Part shown: piece by piece, positions 42,577-52,749 of the stretch
Layout of the letters: the number at the start of each line of letters is the position of its first letter
How positions within the stretch are numbered: the stretch's first letter is position 1
NCBI RefSeq assembly: GCF_037893015.1
Contig: NC_133658.1
Span: 886,242,977 to 886,306,976 of the forward strand
DNA length: 64,000 nucleotides
Origin: Macrotis lagotis
Lineage: Eukaryota; Chordata; Mammalia; Peramelemorphia; Peramelidae
Direction of reading: 5' to 3'
Made by a program: the position numbers and the translations under genes
Notes under the pieces: generated by a model
Database searches by the model: none
Seen by the model: the letters and a program-made list of their open reading frames with translations, nothing else
What the model was told of the DNA's origin: nothing

Positions 42577-45457
42577 TGCCCTCTAAAGGCTCACAGTCAT
42601 TATGCCTATGATATGATAATATGTATGAGAAAAGTCCAATAAATTCCCATGTCTGGAGAAATGATTCATTTATCATAAAATTCTTCTTAGAATCCTCTCT
42701 AATTCCCAAATTTAACATATTAGAAATGTGCAAAAATTTACTACCCTCCATGATGCTTAGGAATAAATGTGTGACAAGGCTCCCCATGCATTGGTTTTCT
42801 ATCTATTCTCTGTTTTTCCCCCTAATTTTTCTTTCTTTCTTTTTTTAAGATAAGGACCTGGCCACCTTTACTCTGGCTCTGATTATGGCTGCAGGGTGCT
42901 TTGTACTTTTGACCTTGTCGTGGTTCTGTTTTGCCTTCAGAAACAAAAAGAAACTACCCTACCTGTTCAAGCAAAGTAAGAACCTAGCCCAGGTTTCCCT
43001 TCTGTGAGTACTGGTATGAATGGGAGTGAGAGCTCAGAAGCAGGGTAGAGGAATGAATAGAGTGTGGATCACATGTTTATTCCTCCAGGAACTCTTTAAA
43101 TGGTTGCTGTTACTACTCCACATGGATGTGGCATGAAAAGCCCAAGGCTTGGAGGCAGGGACACCCGAGTTCAAATCCAGCCTCAGGTGCTGATTAACCA
43201 TGTGACCCTGGGCAAGTCATATAACCTCTGCCTATCTTGGTTTCCTCCATTATTAAATAAGGATAATAATGGCAGCATCTACCCTTTGGGGATGTTGTGA
43301 GGATCAAACGAGAAAATTTTTGTACATTACTTAGCATGGTGCTTGATGCATGCTATATAAATATAAAAATGCGATGATGATGATGATTAATACTACCTTC
43401 CTCCAGGAATTCTTGAAATGAAACAATATTTACAAAATGCCTACTATTTAATATACACTTGTTTTTCTTCCTTCCCCAAGGTATAGGAATACAAAATTTG
43501 AGAGAAGAATGAAAAAAGCCAGGGGAGTTTTTAGAATTCAGGACTCAGGTTTCAGAGAGGAACCTCCAGTCTTCTATATTGATCTGGTGTGGCCAAGGCA
43601 ACCACAGGCAGGGACTGGAAATTCAATAAAGCTAGGGGCTTTTTAGGGGTGAATGAATTAAATGTTTGACCAAATAAGGCCCACAAATGATGTTAAAAAT
43701 ATCTACAGCCCTTAGCAGTAAAAAGAATTTCCAACCCCTGAAAGGTCTTGAAGTTTCTCCTAGAGAGATGACTTAATAGAAAGATTTCAGTAGTTTTGTC
43801 TGGTGGTTAGGGTGCTGGCCTGGAGTCAGGATGATTCCTGATGCTTCCTGGCTGGGATCACAGGCAAGCTGTTTAACCTCTCTGAGACTGAGAAATAAGA
43901 ATGATAGTAAGTCAATTTATATCAATTTGTAACAAAAACATCCATCAGACTTAGAATTTTAAAAAATGCCTCCTGAAGAGAAAAAGGGATGCCCTTACAA
44001 AACGAGGAATTGTTCCAATCGTATTAAAGCCCAAATAGATTCCGTTACAGCAATTTTTCTCTGGTGAATGGGTTAGTGTTGGGAAGAAATCATTTTCACT
44101 TTTGCTTTTAATTTCTGGTGCTTTCATCATTTAACCAAGATAGGCATATTTGGGTCCAGGGTGATCTGCAAAGTAAATAGATGTCTCTTTGAAATATAAA
44201 AGGTGGCAGCTGCATTTGAGACATGGGGAACATTTCAATTTGTCTGGCTGGATTTTCTTCTGGTCATTTATAGGTAGTGTAGTGGATAGAACACTGGACC
44301 TTATTCAGGAAGACTCATCTTCCTGAGTTTAAATCTAGCCTCAGATACTTACTAGCTGTGTGATCTTGGGGAAGTCACTTAATCCTGTTTGCCTCCTCAT
44401 CTGTAAAATGAGGAAATGGCAGACTGTTCCAGTATCTCTGCCCAAAAAATCCTAAATGGGCTCATAGACAATTGGATATAACTGGAAATTTTTTTATTTC
44501 TCTCTAGAAAGATATTAATCACTGAGGCTTGCAGAGAAAAGACTGTACATAGGTCATTCAGTTGGATGTCACTACAGGTCATTGACTATTTTTAGGTTAG
44601 AATAGCACAATGCAGAAACTTGGCAATTTGTCCATGGTATCTGGACTGAAACAACTGGACAACAACAGAAAGGGTCAATAAACAAATAAAATTCTTAAAT
44701 TCAATAAAAATTTCTCCCTTCAGTCAGTCTTGTAGGTAAGAAATCTTGCGTCTCTCCTTTCTACAAGTTGATTTGTAGCCAAACTTGGTGGCCCAGACCT
44801 ATTAACTCTGCCTCTGGAGAAACTGATGGAAATTACTTGAGCTTAGGAGTTCAGAGTTGTAGTCAGATTAAAGTAGATTGGGTATCGGAACAAAGCTCTG
44901 CACTGATATGGCAAGGACCCACCGAAATGAAGGGCTGCCAGGCTGAATAAGGAGGGGCAAACCAGGCCAGATGGGAAATGAAAGAGGTCAAAGCTTCCAT
45001 GTTGATTTTTGGCCAGTGCTGCATTTCTCATCTAGGAGAAATAGGAAGAGCCCAGGCCTGGAAGTGAGGGGAGTTTGGGGGTGAGGGGGTTGGGGAGAAA
45101 GAGAGACAGAGAGAGAGAGAGAGACAGAGAGAGAGAGAGACAGAGAGAGAGACAGAGAGAGAGACAGAGAGACAGAGAGAGACAGAAAGAGAGACAGAAA
45201 GAGAAAGAGAAGAATAAGAAAGCCAACTGGTTTTAAGATCCCAGTTCAGGAGAGGCAAAGGAGGATCACCCAGAATGAGAACCAAAGCTAACCATCTACC
45301 TCTTTCTGTTTTAGCTTTTATGAAACCAGTCCAGACTGCCCAAGAAGAGGATGCCTGTAGCTGTGGGTTTCCAGAAGAAGAACAAGGAGAGGGTGAAACC
45401 ATTAAATTCCAATCCCAGCTGCATTTGGAGCTGTTTTTAAAAGATTCAAAGCAGTAA
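34322..45457 (+). CDS. TNFRSF9: TNFRSF9 (4-1BB/CD137), T-cell costimulatory receptor, seven coding exons
   Basis: This type I membrane receptor of activated T and NK cells binds 4-1BBL and signals through TRAF2 to NF-kappa-B. Coding exons are 34322-34418, 35327-35452, 36230-36367, 36953-37019, 39371-39501, 42850-42975 and 45315-45457. All have AG/GT borders and matching phases, giving 275 residues (human 255). Visible parts: signal peptide about 1-25; cysteine-rich domains about 27-163, including [22 protein letters not shown] and SFNDQ as in human; N-glycosylation sites at N143 and N154; membrane segment about 191-214; [10 protein letters not shown] after it; TRAF2-type motifs TAQEED (236-241) and PEEEQG (248-253). 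The tail runs on to ...FLKDSKQ instead of ending near GGCEL. In the first domain a Cys after TF is replaced by Trp, with a new Cys at 41. Confidence 0.96.
34503..34562. repeat. (GATA)n microsatellite in TNFRSF9 intron
   Basis: Imperfect GATA/TAGA run of about 60 bp next to a SINE. Confidence 0.9.
34570..34708 (-). mobile_element. WSINE1/WALLSI-type SINE in TNFRSF9 intron
   Basis: Inverse copy without a long T run. It lacks part of the A-box region (CTATTCACCACC instead of CTATCCACTGTGCCACC). Confidence 0.88.
34945..35086 (-). mobile_element. Diverged WSINE1/WALLSI-type SINE in TNFRSF9 intron
   Basis: Inverse copy from GGGGGGGTTGCATGACAATGG to GCCACCTAACTGCTCCC. It has more substitutions than its neighbours, so it is probably older. 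Confidence 0.85.
35327..35452 (+). CDS. TNFRSF9: TNFRSF9 coding exon 2 (CRD1/CRD2)
   Basis: Residues 33-74 plus one base: [11 protein letters not shown] through [24 protein letters not shown]. The acceptor is TTTCCCCTTAG and the donor AAG|GTAAGA. Seven cysteines are present, with one shifted compared with human. Confidence 0.95.
35465..35509. repeat. (AT)n microsatellite 12 bp past a TNFRSF9 donor
   Basis: About 22 AT dinucleotides starting just after the donor of coding exon 2. Confidence 0.95.
36045..36140 (+). mobile_element. L2-like LINE 3' fragment in intron
   Basis: 'caataagcatttaggaactgg', 'ggtgctagagatacaagggc' and 'ttaaggattttacatcttactg', the order of an L2 3' end. Confidence 0.45.
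36230..36367 (+). CDS. TNFRSF9: TNFRSF9 coding exon 3 (CRD2/CRD3)
   Basis: Residues 75-120: [19 protein letters not shown], then [10 protein letters not shown] and [14 protein letters not shown]. It aligns with human exon order without gaps. It is phase 1 at both ends, with acceptor ATTTTTAAAG and donor AAG|GTAGGT. Confidence 0.95.
36450..36640 (+). mobile_element. MIR-like CORE-SINE in intron
   Basis: 'gattcaaattctgattctgctattta', 'ctcagtttcctcatctgtaaaatgag' and 'aaacctatgatcc'. Confidence 0.6.
36953..37019 (+). CDS. TNFRSF9: TNFRSF9 coding exon 4
   Basis: Residues 121-142: [22 protein letters not shown], aligned to human GCKDCCFGTFNDQKRGICRPWT. Only 67 bp, phase 1 to phase 2, donor AAA|GTATGT. 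Confidence 0.94.
37195..37470. repeat. Pyrimidine-rich (CT) tract in intron
   Basis: TCTCC, CTTCC and CCCT mixtures over about 270 bp. The long open frames across it are composition artefacts. Confidence 0.8.
37530..37795 (+). mobile_element. L2-type LINE fragment (RT region) in intron
   Basis: 'tctgttgcaatggatactattgattaccagctccttgaa', 'ttccttgggttctgtcc' and 'ggttgcaacttcagtgac' follow the degraded L2 coding region. Broken frames. Confidence 0.45.
38400..38610 (+). mobile_element. MAR1-type CORE-SINE in intron
   Basis: 'cagtcacttaatagctatgtaaccctgg', 'gccaagaaaactccgaatgaggtcatgaagag' and 'gaccgaacaacaaaag'. The 5' end is diverged. Confidence 0.7.
39010..39225 (+). mobile_element. CR1/L3-type LINE 3' end in intron
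   Basis: 'ggtcaatgtaaggaaaaacctgccaac', 'gcaatgaattgtctcaggaaagg' and 'gttagattggaggacctttcc', the L3 tail order. Confidence 0.6.
39371..39501 (+). CDS. TNFRSF9: TNFRSF9 coding exon 5 (last cysteine domain and stalk)
   Basis: Residues 143-186: [22 protein letters not shown], as human NCSLDGKSVLVNGTKERDVVCG, then a Thr/Ser-rich stalk without clear similarity. It is shorter than the proline-rich human stalk. Phase 2 to 1, donor ACTG|GTGAGC. Confidence 0.95.
39673..39841. repeat. Tandem duplication containing two (AT)n microsatellites
   Basis: GAATTCTGATTTATATACAGG occurs at about 39675 and 39760. Each copy is followed by an AT run, 'catatatcttgagaggtgaca' and the next unit. The unit is about 80-85 bp and the two differ mainly in the AT length. 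Confidence 0.88.
41022..41161 (-). mobile_element. WSINE1/WALLSI-type SINE inside the L2 copy
   Basis: Inverse copy. 'agttttccaatcttctt' is present on both sides (41004 and 41164), a 17-bp target duplication. Confidence 0.93.
41455..41720. repeat. ATCT/ATCC-type simple repeat, interrupted
   Basis: TATCTATC, CATCCATC and TTTCTTTCT stretches, imperfect, within the L2 copy. Confidence 0.75.
42040..42135 (+). mobile_element. L2-type LINE tail
   Basis: 'ataacttccttgagagtagggctcc' and 'acacagtaagtgcttaataaatgc'. Confidence 0.6.
42520..42572. repeat. (GA)n microsatellite inside an L2-like fragment
   Basis: About 26 GA dinucleotides. The flanks ('gcatttattaagtgcctactatataccac' and 'gcccttgccctctaaaggctcacag') are the two halves of one L2-like unit. 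Confidence 0.92.
42850..42975 (+). CDS. TNFRSF9: TNFRSF9 coding exon 6 (membrane segment)
   Basis: Residues 187-228: [21 protein letters not shown], then [21 protein letters not shown]. The hydrophobic segment is about 191-214, followed by the basic stop-transfer KKK and the family motif L-Y-x-F-K-Q. Acceptor TTTTTTTAAG, donor AAA|GTAAGA. Confidence 0.94.
43137..43385 (+). mobile_element. MIR/Mon1-like CORE-SINE in intron
   Basis: 'cccgagttcaaatccagcctcagg', 'tgtgaccctgggcaagtc', 'gaggatcaaacgag' and 'tgcatgctatataaatataaaaat'. Near full length. Confidence 0.75.
43400..44255. other. Intronic stretch, little recognised
   Basis: There is a possible degraded hAT-like piece at about 43640-43740 ('aaataaggcccacaaatgatgtt') and a faint SINE at 43800-43905. 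No exon. Confidence 0.35.
44265..44490 (+). mobile_element. MAR1-type CORE-SINE in intron
   Basis: 'taggtagtgtagtggatagaacactgg', 'tttaaatctagcctcagatacttac' and 'ctcatctgtaaaatgaggaaatggc', then the MAR1 tail. Confidence 0.75.
45098..45212. repeat. (GA)/(GACA) purine microsatellite
   Basis: GAGAGACAGA-type repeats over about 115 bp, ending about 100 bp before the last coding exon of TNFRSF9. Confidence 0.93.
45315..45457 (+). CDS. TNFRSF9: TNFRSF9 coding exon 7 (signalling tail, extended)
   Basis: Residues 229-275. [26 protein letters not shown] aligns with human PFMRPVQTTQEEDGCSCRFPEEEEGG. Human stops three codons later (CEL). Here the frame continues through [21 protein letters not shown] to TAA at 45455. 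The polypyrimidine acceptor is CTTTCTGTTTTAG. Both TRAF2-type motifs are kept. Confidence 0.95.
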
Positions 45458-46580
45458 GACCTTGGGGCCATTACCAGACAGCAACCAGAAAATTTATCTT
45501 CGGATGCTATTTGAAAGGGACTATGCAGGTTAAAAAGAGAAAGACGAACCCCTTTATCAGATGTAGCGTTTCTTAGAACAGACTCTCAGCTAGAACTGAC
45601 TGATGAGGGCAATTCCCTTCAACAGATTACACCCCATCCATAACTGCCCATCCTGTTTGACTCTTGTCCCGTGTTCACCATGGGTTGCATCTTCCCAATG
45701 AGCTAGAGACCTTCACTGCTTTCTTCTGACATTCCAAGGGCATTTTTTTTCAAGTTCCTCCTTGATTATTCAGAACACCCCCAAAGTCTTGGTGCTAAAA
45801 AACTCCACTAAAATTCTGGAAACTGCCTCCACCTGATTCAGTCTCAGTTATCATACATCTGACAGTTTTTCCATGTTGTATTATTTAAGCAAATTTTTTT
45901 AAATGTAGTAAATCTCAAAATAAGTCTGTAATTATTCCTTTCAATTAGTACAGGACACTGTCTCTAACTTATGCCATTACCAGGTCCTTTAGTGGATAAG
46001 GAAAACAGAGGCAGGAGTCTCATAAATATTGTTCAGGGTCCCAGGAATAATCTGAAAAGTTATCCATCACAACCCAGACTGTGGTCTTTTTCTTCTGTCC
46101 TGTTCCCTCCCAACAAGAGCCATCTTTCTCTTATTCTTAGTCTTATTCATCTTATTCTTCCTAGTTTTGAACTGGATTTCTTCTACCCAGCCCTCATCTC
46201 TTCCCTAATTCTCACGCTACAAAACTTAAAGCTTGCATCTTACCCATTATTCTTAATCATGCCCTCATCAATGACCTTGAAACACTTCCCCTCCTAGCCT
46301 ATTTCTTCTACATTCCATTTTTGACAGCTGCTGGCTGATTCCCCCGTGGTTCAACCATGGGTGAATGAAATGACAATGGACTTATGTTTTTATTACTATA
46401 AGGAATTTCCTATTACTTTGTCCACAATTAGGAGACACTGCCATTTGGTGGGCAATGGTCTTATAGACTAGTCCAGAAGATGAATAACATGCTTTTCTAT
46501 TCAGCTACATTTCTTTATGTCATGACCTTTCTGAAAACAGCTAAGTATAAACACTAAAGGGTGAAATAGTCCTCAAGAGT
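45458..46580 (+). other. TNFRSF9: Probable TNFRSF9 3' UTR region, end undefined
   Basis: The sequence after the stop has no repeat until about 46040, where L2-like pyrimidine-rich sequence starts. No AATAAA is seen nearby. Only variants (AAATAAG at about 45919) occur before the SINE at 46590, so the transcript end cannot be placed. Confidence 0.4.
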
Positions 46581-46589
46581 AAGTTATTA

Positions 46590-46727
46590 GGGGCAGCTAG
46601 GTGGATAGAGAGCATGGGCTCTGGAGTTAGGAGATCTGAGTTCAAATACAGCCTCAGACATTTAATTACTTAGCTGTGTGACCTTGGACAAGTTGCTTAA
46701 CCCCATTGCCTTGCTAAAAAAAAAAAG
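46590..46727 (+). mobile_element. WSINE1/WALLSI-type SINE
   Basis: Copy lacking part of the A-box region. AGAGTAAGTTATTAG flanks it on both sides, a 15-bp target duplication. Confidence 0.92.
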
Positions 46728-46779
46728 AGTAAGTTATTAGTGAAAAAAAAAATCTTGATAGGACTTCATGCTTTGCTCA

Positions 46780-47180
46780 CTAATGCTATAATCCTTAACT
46801 ATAATCCTTACCTTGACACTGCAAACATATCAAAATCCCCCTCTAATCTATCTTTTATTATTGGTTTCAATTTACTCTCCACCACATTGGCTAGCCAAAT
46901 TGCCCTACTCATTGTTCAAACCTCGTGTCCCACCTCTAGGCCTTTGCATGGTCTGTATCTCCCATGTCTAGAATGTACTCCCTGCTAATTTCCTCTTTTT
47001 AGAATATTTACCTTTCTTCAGGGCTTAGCTCAGATGCTACTCTTAACAGGAAGCCTTCCAGATCTATAAAATGTTATATCCTCTCCTATCCCAATCCCAA
47101 TAGGATGTAAGTTCTCTGTGTATCTTCATTCTAACTCATACTAAGTTTTTACCCAGTTTCCTGTTCTGAGACTTTGTATT
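46780..47180 (+). mobile_element. L2-type LINE fragment
   Basis: 'tgtcccacctctaggcctttgcatggtctg', 'agggcttagctcagatgctac' and 'ggaagccttccagatct' are in L2 3' order, as in the copy at 41300. Confidence 0.5.
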
Positions 47181-47809
47181 TGTTTTACATCAAAATTCCT
47201 GCCCTTAACCCCTTGACCCTCTCAACTCCCACTCTTCCCCCAGGAAGTACGTTTTCGATTTTCTAGTTACTCAGAATTTTCCTTACATTAAGTAGAATAT
47301 AAACTAACTGAAAAGAATGTAATTCTTTGAGAGCAGGGACTAGGATTTCGTCTTTGAATCATAGACCAAGTAGCTTAATAGGAACTCAGGGTTATATATT
47401 CAACCTTAGAGGATGTGTGGATCACATCCCCCTCATTCTACAAAGTCAATGATAGGATTGTCCAGGACGATCCATAATAATTGGTGGAATCCATCTTCTG
47501 ACTCCAAAGCCAGTATACTTATCTACTCATCAGACTGCTTCTGTGATTCATAAGAAGTAAATATAAATGTTTATTGAACTGTATCAACAGTAGACTGATG
47601 ATTTACATAGTAATTTATAGCTAACAATGCAATTTCTTCACAATAATCCTGTGAGGTTGGTAAAACTATTATTTAACCTTTACAGATGAGAAATCTGTTG
47701 TCACATAATTAAATAGAAATTCCAGGACTCAAACCCAGGTTTTGACCTCAAGGTCAACATTCTTTCTTTCAACAACATTATCATTTCTATGGCTTTGCAA
47801 AACATTTTA

Positions 47810-47995
47810 TATGTTTTATCTCATTTGATCTTCAGAACAACTCCTGGAGACAGATGCCACCATTGTTTCCATTTAACAGAAATTGAAATTCAGAGAGGTT
47901 AAGTGAATTGTCCAGGTCACAGTGTTAGTGTCTAAGGCAGGATTTGAGCAAAGGTCTTGTTGACTCCAGCTCCAGGACTATATCATCTGTTATAT
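47810..47995 (-). mobile_element. MIR-like CORE-SINE
   Basis: Inverse: 'atctcatttgatcttcagaacaactcc', 'aattcagagaggttaagtgaattgtcc' and 'aggcaggatttgagc'. Confidence 0.65.
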
Positions 47996-47999
47996 CTAG

Positions 48000-48420
48000 A
48001 CTACTTTTCTCCTAGGTGAAGAAATAGTAATAAAGGATTAGCCTTTCCATCCCCTGTGTTCCCTCTGCTTCTAAGTTTCTTATCCCTCCTCCCAGGGGCA
48101 AAAGGAGAAAAAAAACCCAAAACAGTCACAATGACTGTCTTCTCTCCACCAACCACCTGACTTCTTTCTCTAAGCTCCTTTGCTAGTAGGGGTCATGAAT
48201 GAGGGAACTAACTCCCTCCTGCTATAGGTATGCCAACTTCAATCATAAACTCGATTCAGATACAAATTGTTTTTTATTAGACGTACCATGTTGCTTCCTG
48301 CAGAGTATGATCCTTTAAAAAAATTTAAGGAACTTAAAAATATATAAAATAGTTTCATCATTGTGATAAAAAAAAAATCTCTACTACTGATTCCAAGAAC
48401 TAAGATTTCTTGTGGGAAAG

Positions 48421-48465
<45 letters not shown>

Positions 48466-49250
48466 TCCTGGAGAGAAGATCAAAACTGATTGTGTAGCTG
48501 GAAGATCTTATAAGTGGGAGAATGTGGTTCTGTCCTATTTTCATGCTAATCAGGGGCTCTTGGAAATGAGTTGAATTTACTTGCCCCAACCTCTGCACAC
48601 TTTGGTCTTGTTTTGAATTTTTTTTGGATGACATTTTTGAAATAGATTTTGGTAACACAGACTTGCAATCAGGGATTAAATGGAAATTACAAACTAGTTT
48701 CTAACCTTAAATCAAATGGTGGTTTGGAATCATGTCATTTGAACAGCAAGCAAAGTCTAGTTTTTAAAAAAAATAGACCATCTTAGACCTGTTTAGGCAG
48801 GTTCTTGAACATGTGTGGTAGGAAACAGAGAACCCAACAAATGTCTTTAAAGAGATGACATCTAGCAGAACTCAACAACCACAAGAATAGTAGATATTTC
48901 CAGCAGACAGAAAATTATGATACACATGGATTTTATGTACAGTAGCAACACAATGTCTTTACCAAACCTCTATGCAATTCAGATACCACTTTCTACATGA
49001 AGTCCCATTGCCCTCCTTCCCCAAATTACCTTATATTTATGTTAGTTATTTTAAAAATTATCTTTTATTGTGAACTTAATCAGCAAATACAAAAATTTCA
49101 ATATCCAAAGAAGAATGATGATTCTTAAAATTTAGGTAGTTTTAAAATATATTTTAAAGTTAATAATTTAAGACTTATTTGTATCCCTGTCTGTTCCTTT
49201 TTTTCACTTTTGTGCATTTCAAAATATTTTATTTATGTCCTCTTTGTGGC
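48000..49250. other. Non-coding stretch with one (GT)n microsatellite
   Basis: About 20 GT dinucleotides lie at 48424-48464. Otherwise AT-rich unique-looking sequence. The long minus frame at 48239-48658 spans the repeat and shows no domain. Confidence 0.45.
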
Positions 49251-49254
49251 ACGA

Positions 49255-49345
49255 TTGCAAAAGGGCCAATTTAGACTTGATATTAGGAAAAGCATTCCTA
49301 ACAACAGGACCTACTCAAAAAGTTGGAATGGGTTTTATTTTGGTG
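49255..49345 (+). mobile_element. CR1/L3-type LINE fragment
   Basis: 'ggccaatttagacttgatattaggaaaagcattcctaac' followed by 'aaaaagttggaatggg'. Confidence 0.55.
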
Positions 49346-49392
49346 AAAGAAGATGGAAACATAGGAATTTAGATTTACAGCTAAAGCATTTA

Positions 49393-49600
49393 GTTCAGGG
49401 ATATCAAAGTGAAGTAGAGATGAGGATCTCTAAACTAAACATAAGGGTCCCTGAAAGCTACAAATTGATTTCAAAAATCATGTTATTATATAATCTATGT
49501 TTCATTGAATTGTTATTTTGATCAATATTTCTCAATTACATTTTAATCTGGTTTGGGCAATACATCTGGCCCATAGGCTGTATGGTTGACCCATCTGATC
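49393..49600. mobile_element. hAT-like non-autonomous DNA transposon, diverged
   Basis: Starts 'ttcagggatatcaaag' and ends 'tggcccataggctgtatggttgacccatctg', imperfect inverted ends like those at 23246. The interior includes 'caattacattttaatctgg', the inverse of 'ggattaaaatgt' at 23313. Confidence 0.45.
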
Positions 49601-50049
49601 TAGTCCAACCCTCTAATATTCTAGAGGAGGAAACTGATGTATAAAGAAGGACTGGACATATATCTCTATATCAAATGTTGACCTTCACTAAAGAGAAGGG
49701 AGGGAGGGAGACAAATCAGAACACAAGATATAACAGCAACAAAAAGAATGCATTTTACCCAAAGTTATACTGGTAATAATTGGCAAAACCAGGATTTTTT
49801 GAATCCAAATTCAGCTACTTTCCCAATGTCTAGAAATAGCTACAAAAACAAACCAAAAAACAAAAAAGCCATATAGTATCAGGCTTTGAAACCTAGACAT
49901 ACATAGAATTCCCAAGATAGAAGGGACCTTAGGGCCATCTCATCCAACTTGTACCTGAGCAAGAATGTTTTCTACAATTTACCTAATAGTAGATTCTCAG
50001 AATTTCACACACAGAATCCCTAGATCAATAAACAGCCTTTGACTCCTCA

Positions 50050-50355
50050 CTTGAGTGGCAGCTTGGTGGTGGAGTGGATAGAGCACTGGCTTTGGAGTCA
50101 GAAGGCCATGAGTTTGAAACCCAGCCTCAAACACTTGACACTGACTAGCTGTATATCCTTGGGCCTCACATCCAGGGCATCTCCAGTTATCCTGATTCAT
50201 ATTTGGCCACTGGACCCAGATGGCACTGAAGGAGAAAGTGAGGTAACTTAGCACAGCATCCCCCTCACTCGAATCCAAGTCATGTTCTTGTTATGGCATC
50301 AGCTCCCTGAGGTCATGAATATTCTTTGAGAATGAAGGACAAACATCATCAACAG
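50050..50355 (+). mobile_element. tRNA-type SINE of another marsupial subfamily
   Basis: The head 'gtggcagcttggtggtggagtggatag' and body to 'cctgattcatatttggccactggacccagatggc', then 'tgaagga caaacatcatcaacag', differ from WSINE1 after the tRNA part. The long 3' region has its own wording. Confidence 0.65.
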
Positions 50356-50359
50356 GAGA

Positions 50360-52100
50360 GAATAACCCAAGATCATTCTACTGTAGATATTCTTAACTTT
50401 TTCTGTGTCATGGATCCCTTTGACAGTATGATGGTCCTTTTCTTAGAACAATCTCCTTTAAATGCATACAATAGAATATATTAAAATCAATCATATTAAA
50501 ACTTATTTCTACTGAGAAAGTGATTACTTACGATATCTAATAGTGTTTGGGGTTAGAAAGAATTTTGCTCCCAAGAGAACTAGCTATTCTCTCTCCCTGA
50601 CTTCCATTCTAGCAAGGTCAGGGTCAATCTGTCCAGGTTTTTCCTCCATTGGAGTAATTTCTCCCTTGGTCATCACCCTCACTCTGCCCCTGCAGGGATG
50701 AAGAGGATGACTGGATCTCTTAAACCCATCAGAACCTGATAACCATTGCTTCTGGGGGGCTTTGATCCATTTCTTTCTTACTTTCTCTTCTCTTCAGAAA
50801 GTCGCTGATTCACCTTTTCCATATAGTCTAAACTAATTTGATTTTTTTTTTCCCCTTTGCTCTCTTTTGGTCACTTCAAACCCTTGACTGGGAAAGACTC
50901 TAGTAATTAGAAAATCTTCCTTTCCCTCCATGTGTCATTGAGTAACAATAGCCTGGGAATCAGCTGCTTTTTACCCTGCCCCTCTCATTACACACACACA
51001 GAGAACAAAATACTAAGAAGAAAACCAGGTTGTTGTTGAGAACACATGACAAAACAAATAGATGCTTAAAGAAATTAATAATAACTAACATTTATTTGGT
51101 GTGTTAAAGTTTGTGAAGCATTTCCACATTTGAGATCGTTTGAAACGAGAAATTGAATACAGACTCCATGCAAGGTTGAGTGAGAAATGGGTTGGAGTAG
51201 GATTTTCTCCAGTTTTATTCTCAGAGTTAGAGGGTACCAGGACTCTACACTGGATCCGGAGAGTCCCAAGTTGTTCAGCTAGACTTTTTCCTGCACTCCT
51301 GGTGGGGCAAAAGCAATGGCAGCGGGGACTCAGCACACCCACTCGTTGAATGTTCTGATTCTCTCCCACCATCCTCTGGTCATGTCTTTCTCATCTTCCA
51401 AAAGCTTGTTTCCTTCACTCTTCTCATGAAACCTCAGTTCTCCTGCCTGAAGATTATCTTTCTACATACCTCAGTACTTTAATCAGAGAATAGTGGGGCT
51501 CTCTGGTCCAGTCCTGAAGGCATCTATCACAGCTACATTCCAATTCCTTGGGTTTGTATCCATTTTCCAGTGAGCAATGTTGTAGAGTTTACACTTTCAG
51601 AGACACGTTTCTGTAATCACAAAAATCCTAAATAGCAGAGTCATAAGTCTTATGGATAGGGCTATAAGAGTCAAACATTATGGAACATCTTGTGGTAATT
51701 ATACGTAATTTTGTTGACACCAATACGCCCCACAGGAAGGAAACCACAGATCTTTTGAAGTTCTGACATATTTCTATTGATTCAATATGATCTTCTTTTT
51801 CCTTCTGTCAATATTGTCTATTCTCTGAGGACACAGACCAGAAGACATAGGTTTGTCTTTAATGATTACTACTGATACAACCATGGGGAGATCATCTCTT
51901 TGAACCTCAGTCCCCCCCCCCATAAAATTGGAATAATAGTACCAGGATTAGCTGTTTTCCAGGGTAGGGAGAAAAATGCTTTCAGAGGCAGCACAGAATG
52001 GTCAGTAGAGAGGTGGATTGGAAAGTCAAATTCTGCCCAGATACTAGCTAGCTGTGTGACCCCAGGCAAGTTACTATATGACCCTCAACCTCCTCATTCA
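50360..52100. other. Non-coding stretch, mostly unrecognised
   Basis: A MIR-like piece lies at about 51980-52130 ('agctgtgtgaccccaggcaagtta'). The overlapping opposed open frames at 51075-51372 show no domain or splice support. Confidence 0.35.
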
Positions 52101-52149
52101 TAAAATTGTGATAATAATACCTTCCGGAGTTCAAATGAGGTTCAAATCA

Positions 52150-52210
52150 GGTATATATATATATATATGTATACATATATACATATATATATATATAATA
52201 TATATAATGT
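52150..52210. repeat. (AT)n microsatellite
   Basis: TATATA with GTATAC interruptions. Confidence 0.9.
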
Positions 52211-52384
52211 GTTCTACAAATGTTAAAATCCTACAAAATGTGATTTGTTATTATTATTATTTTATAAATCTCAAAGTCACAGTTTAAATCTGATTTGTTA
52301 GGTTATTAACATGATAGGACAAGGTCAAAATGCTTTTGTCTGACTTCTGAGGCCCTTCATAATTCAGCTTTACTTTCTATTTTT

Positions 52385-52630
52385 CTTTTTCCTTCCTTCC
52401 TCCTTTCCTTTCCTTTCCTTCCTTCCTTCGTACCTTTTTCCTTTCCTTCCTCCCTTCCTTCCTCTCTTCCATCCTTCCTTTCTTCTTTCCTTTCCTTTTT
52501 TTCTCACTTTCTCTTGCTTTCTCTATTTTTCTCACTTTCTTTTTTTCTTATTGTTTTCCCTCTTTCTCTTTTTCTCTCCCTCTGACACTCTGAGTCTTTA
52601 TCTCTGTCTCTCTGTCTTTGTCTCTGTCTC
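52385..52630. repeat. (TTCC)/(CTTT) pyrimidine tract
   Basis: CCTTCCTT, TTTCC and then TCTC-type mixtures on one strand for about 240 bp. Confidence 0.85.
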
Positions 52631-52749
52631 TTCCTTCCTGAGGAATTCCATTGTGCATTTTTTGTGGATCTCTTTAAAAATTTAAAATACTGAGAAAGTT
52701 CCCTATGCTCTTTGGAGCTCCCCCACATTTATGCTCCCTCCAAAGTCAC

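Noticed and set aside
45028-45471. 147-codon minus-strand frame
   Set aside because: It is antisense to the last TNFRSF9 exon and continues through a GA microsatellite.
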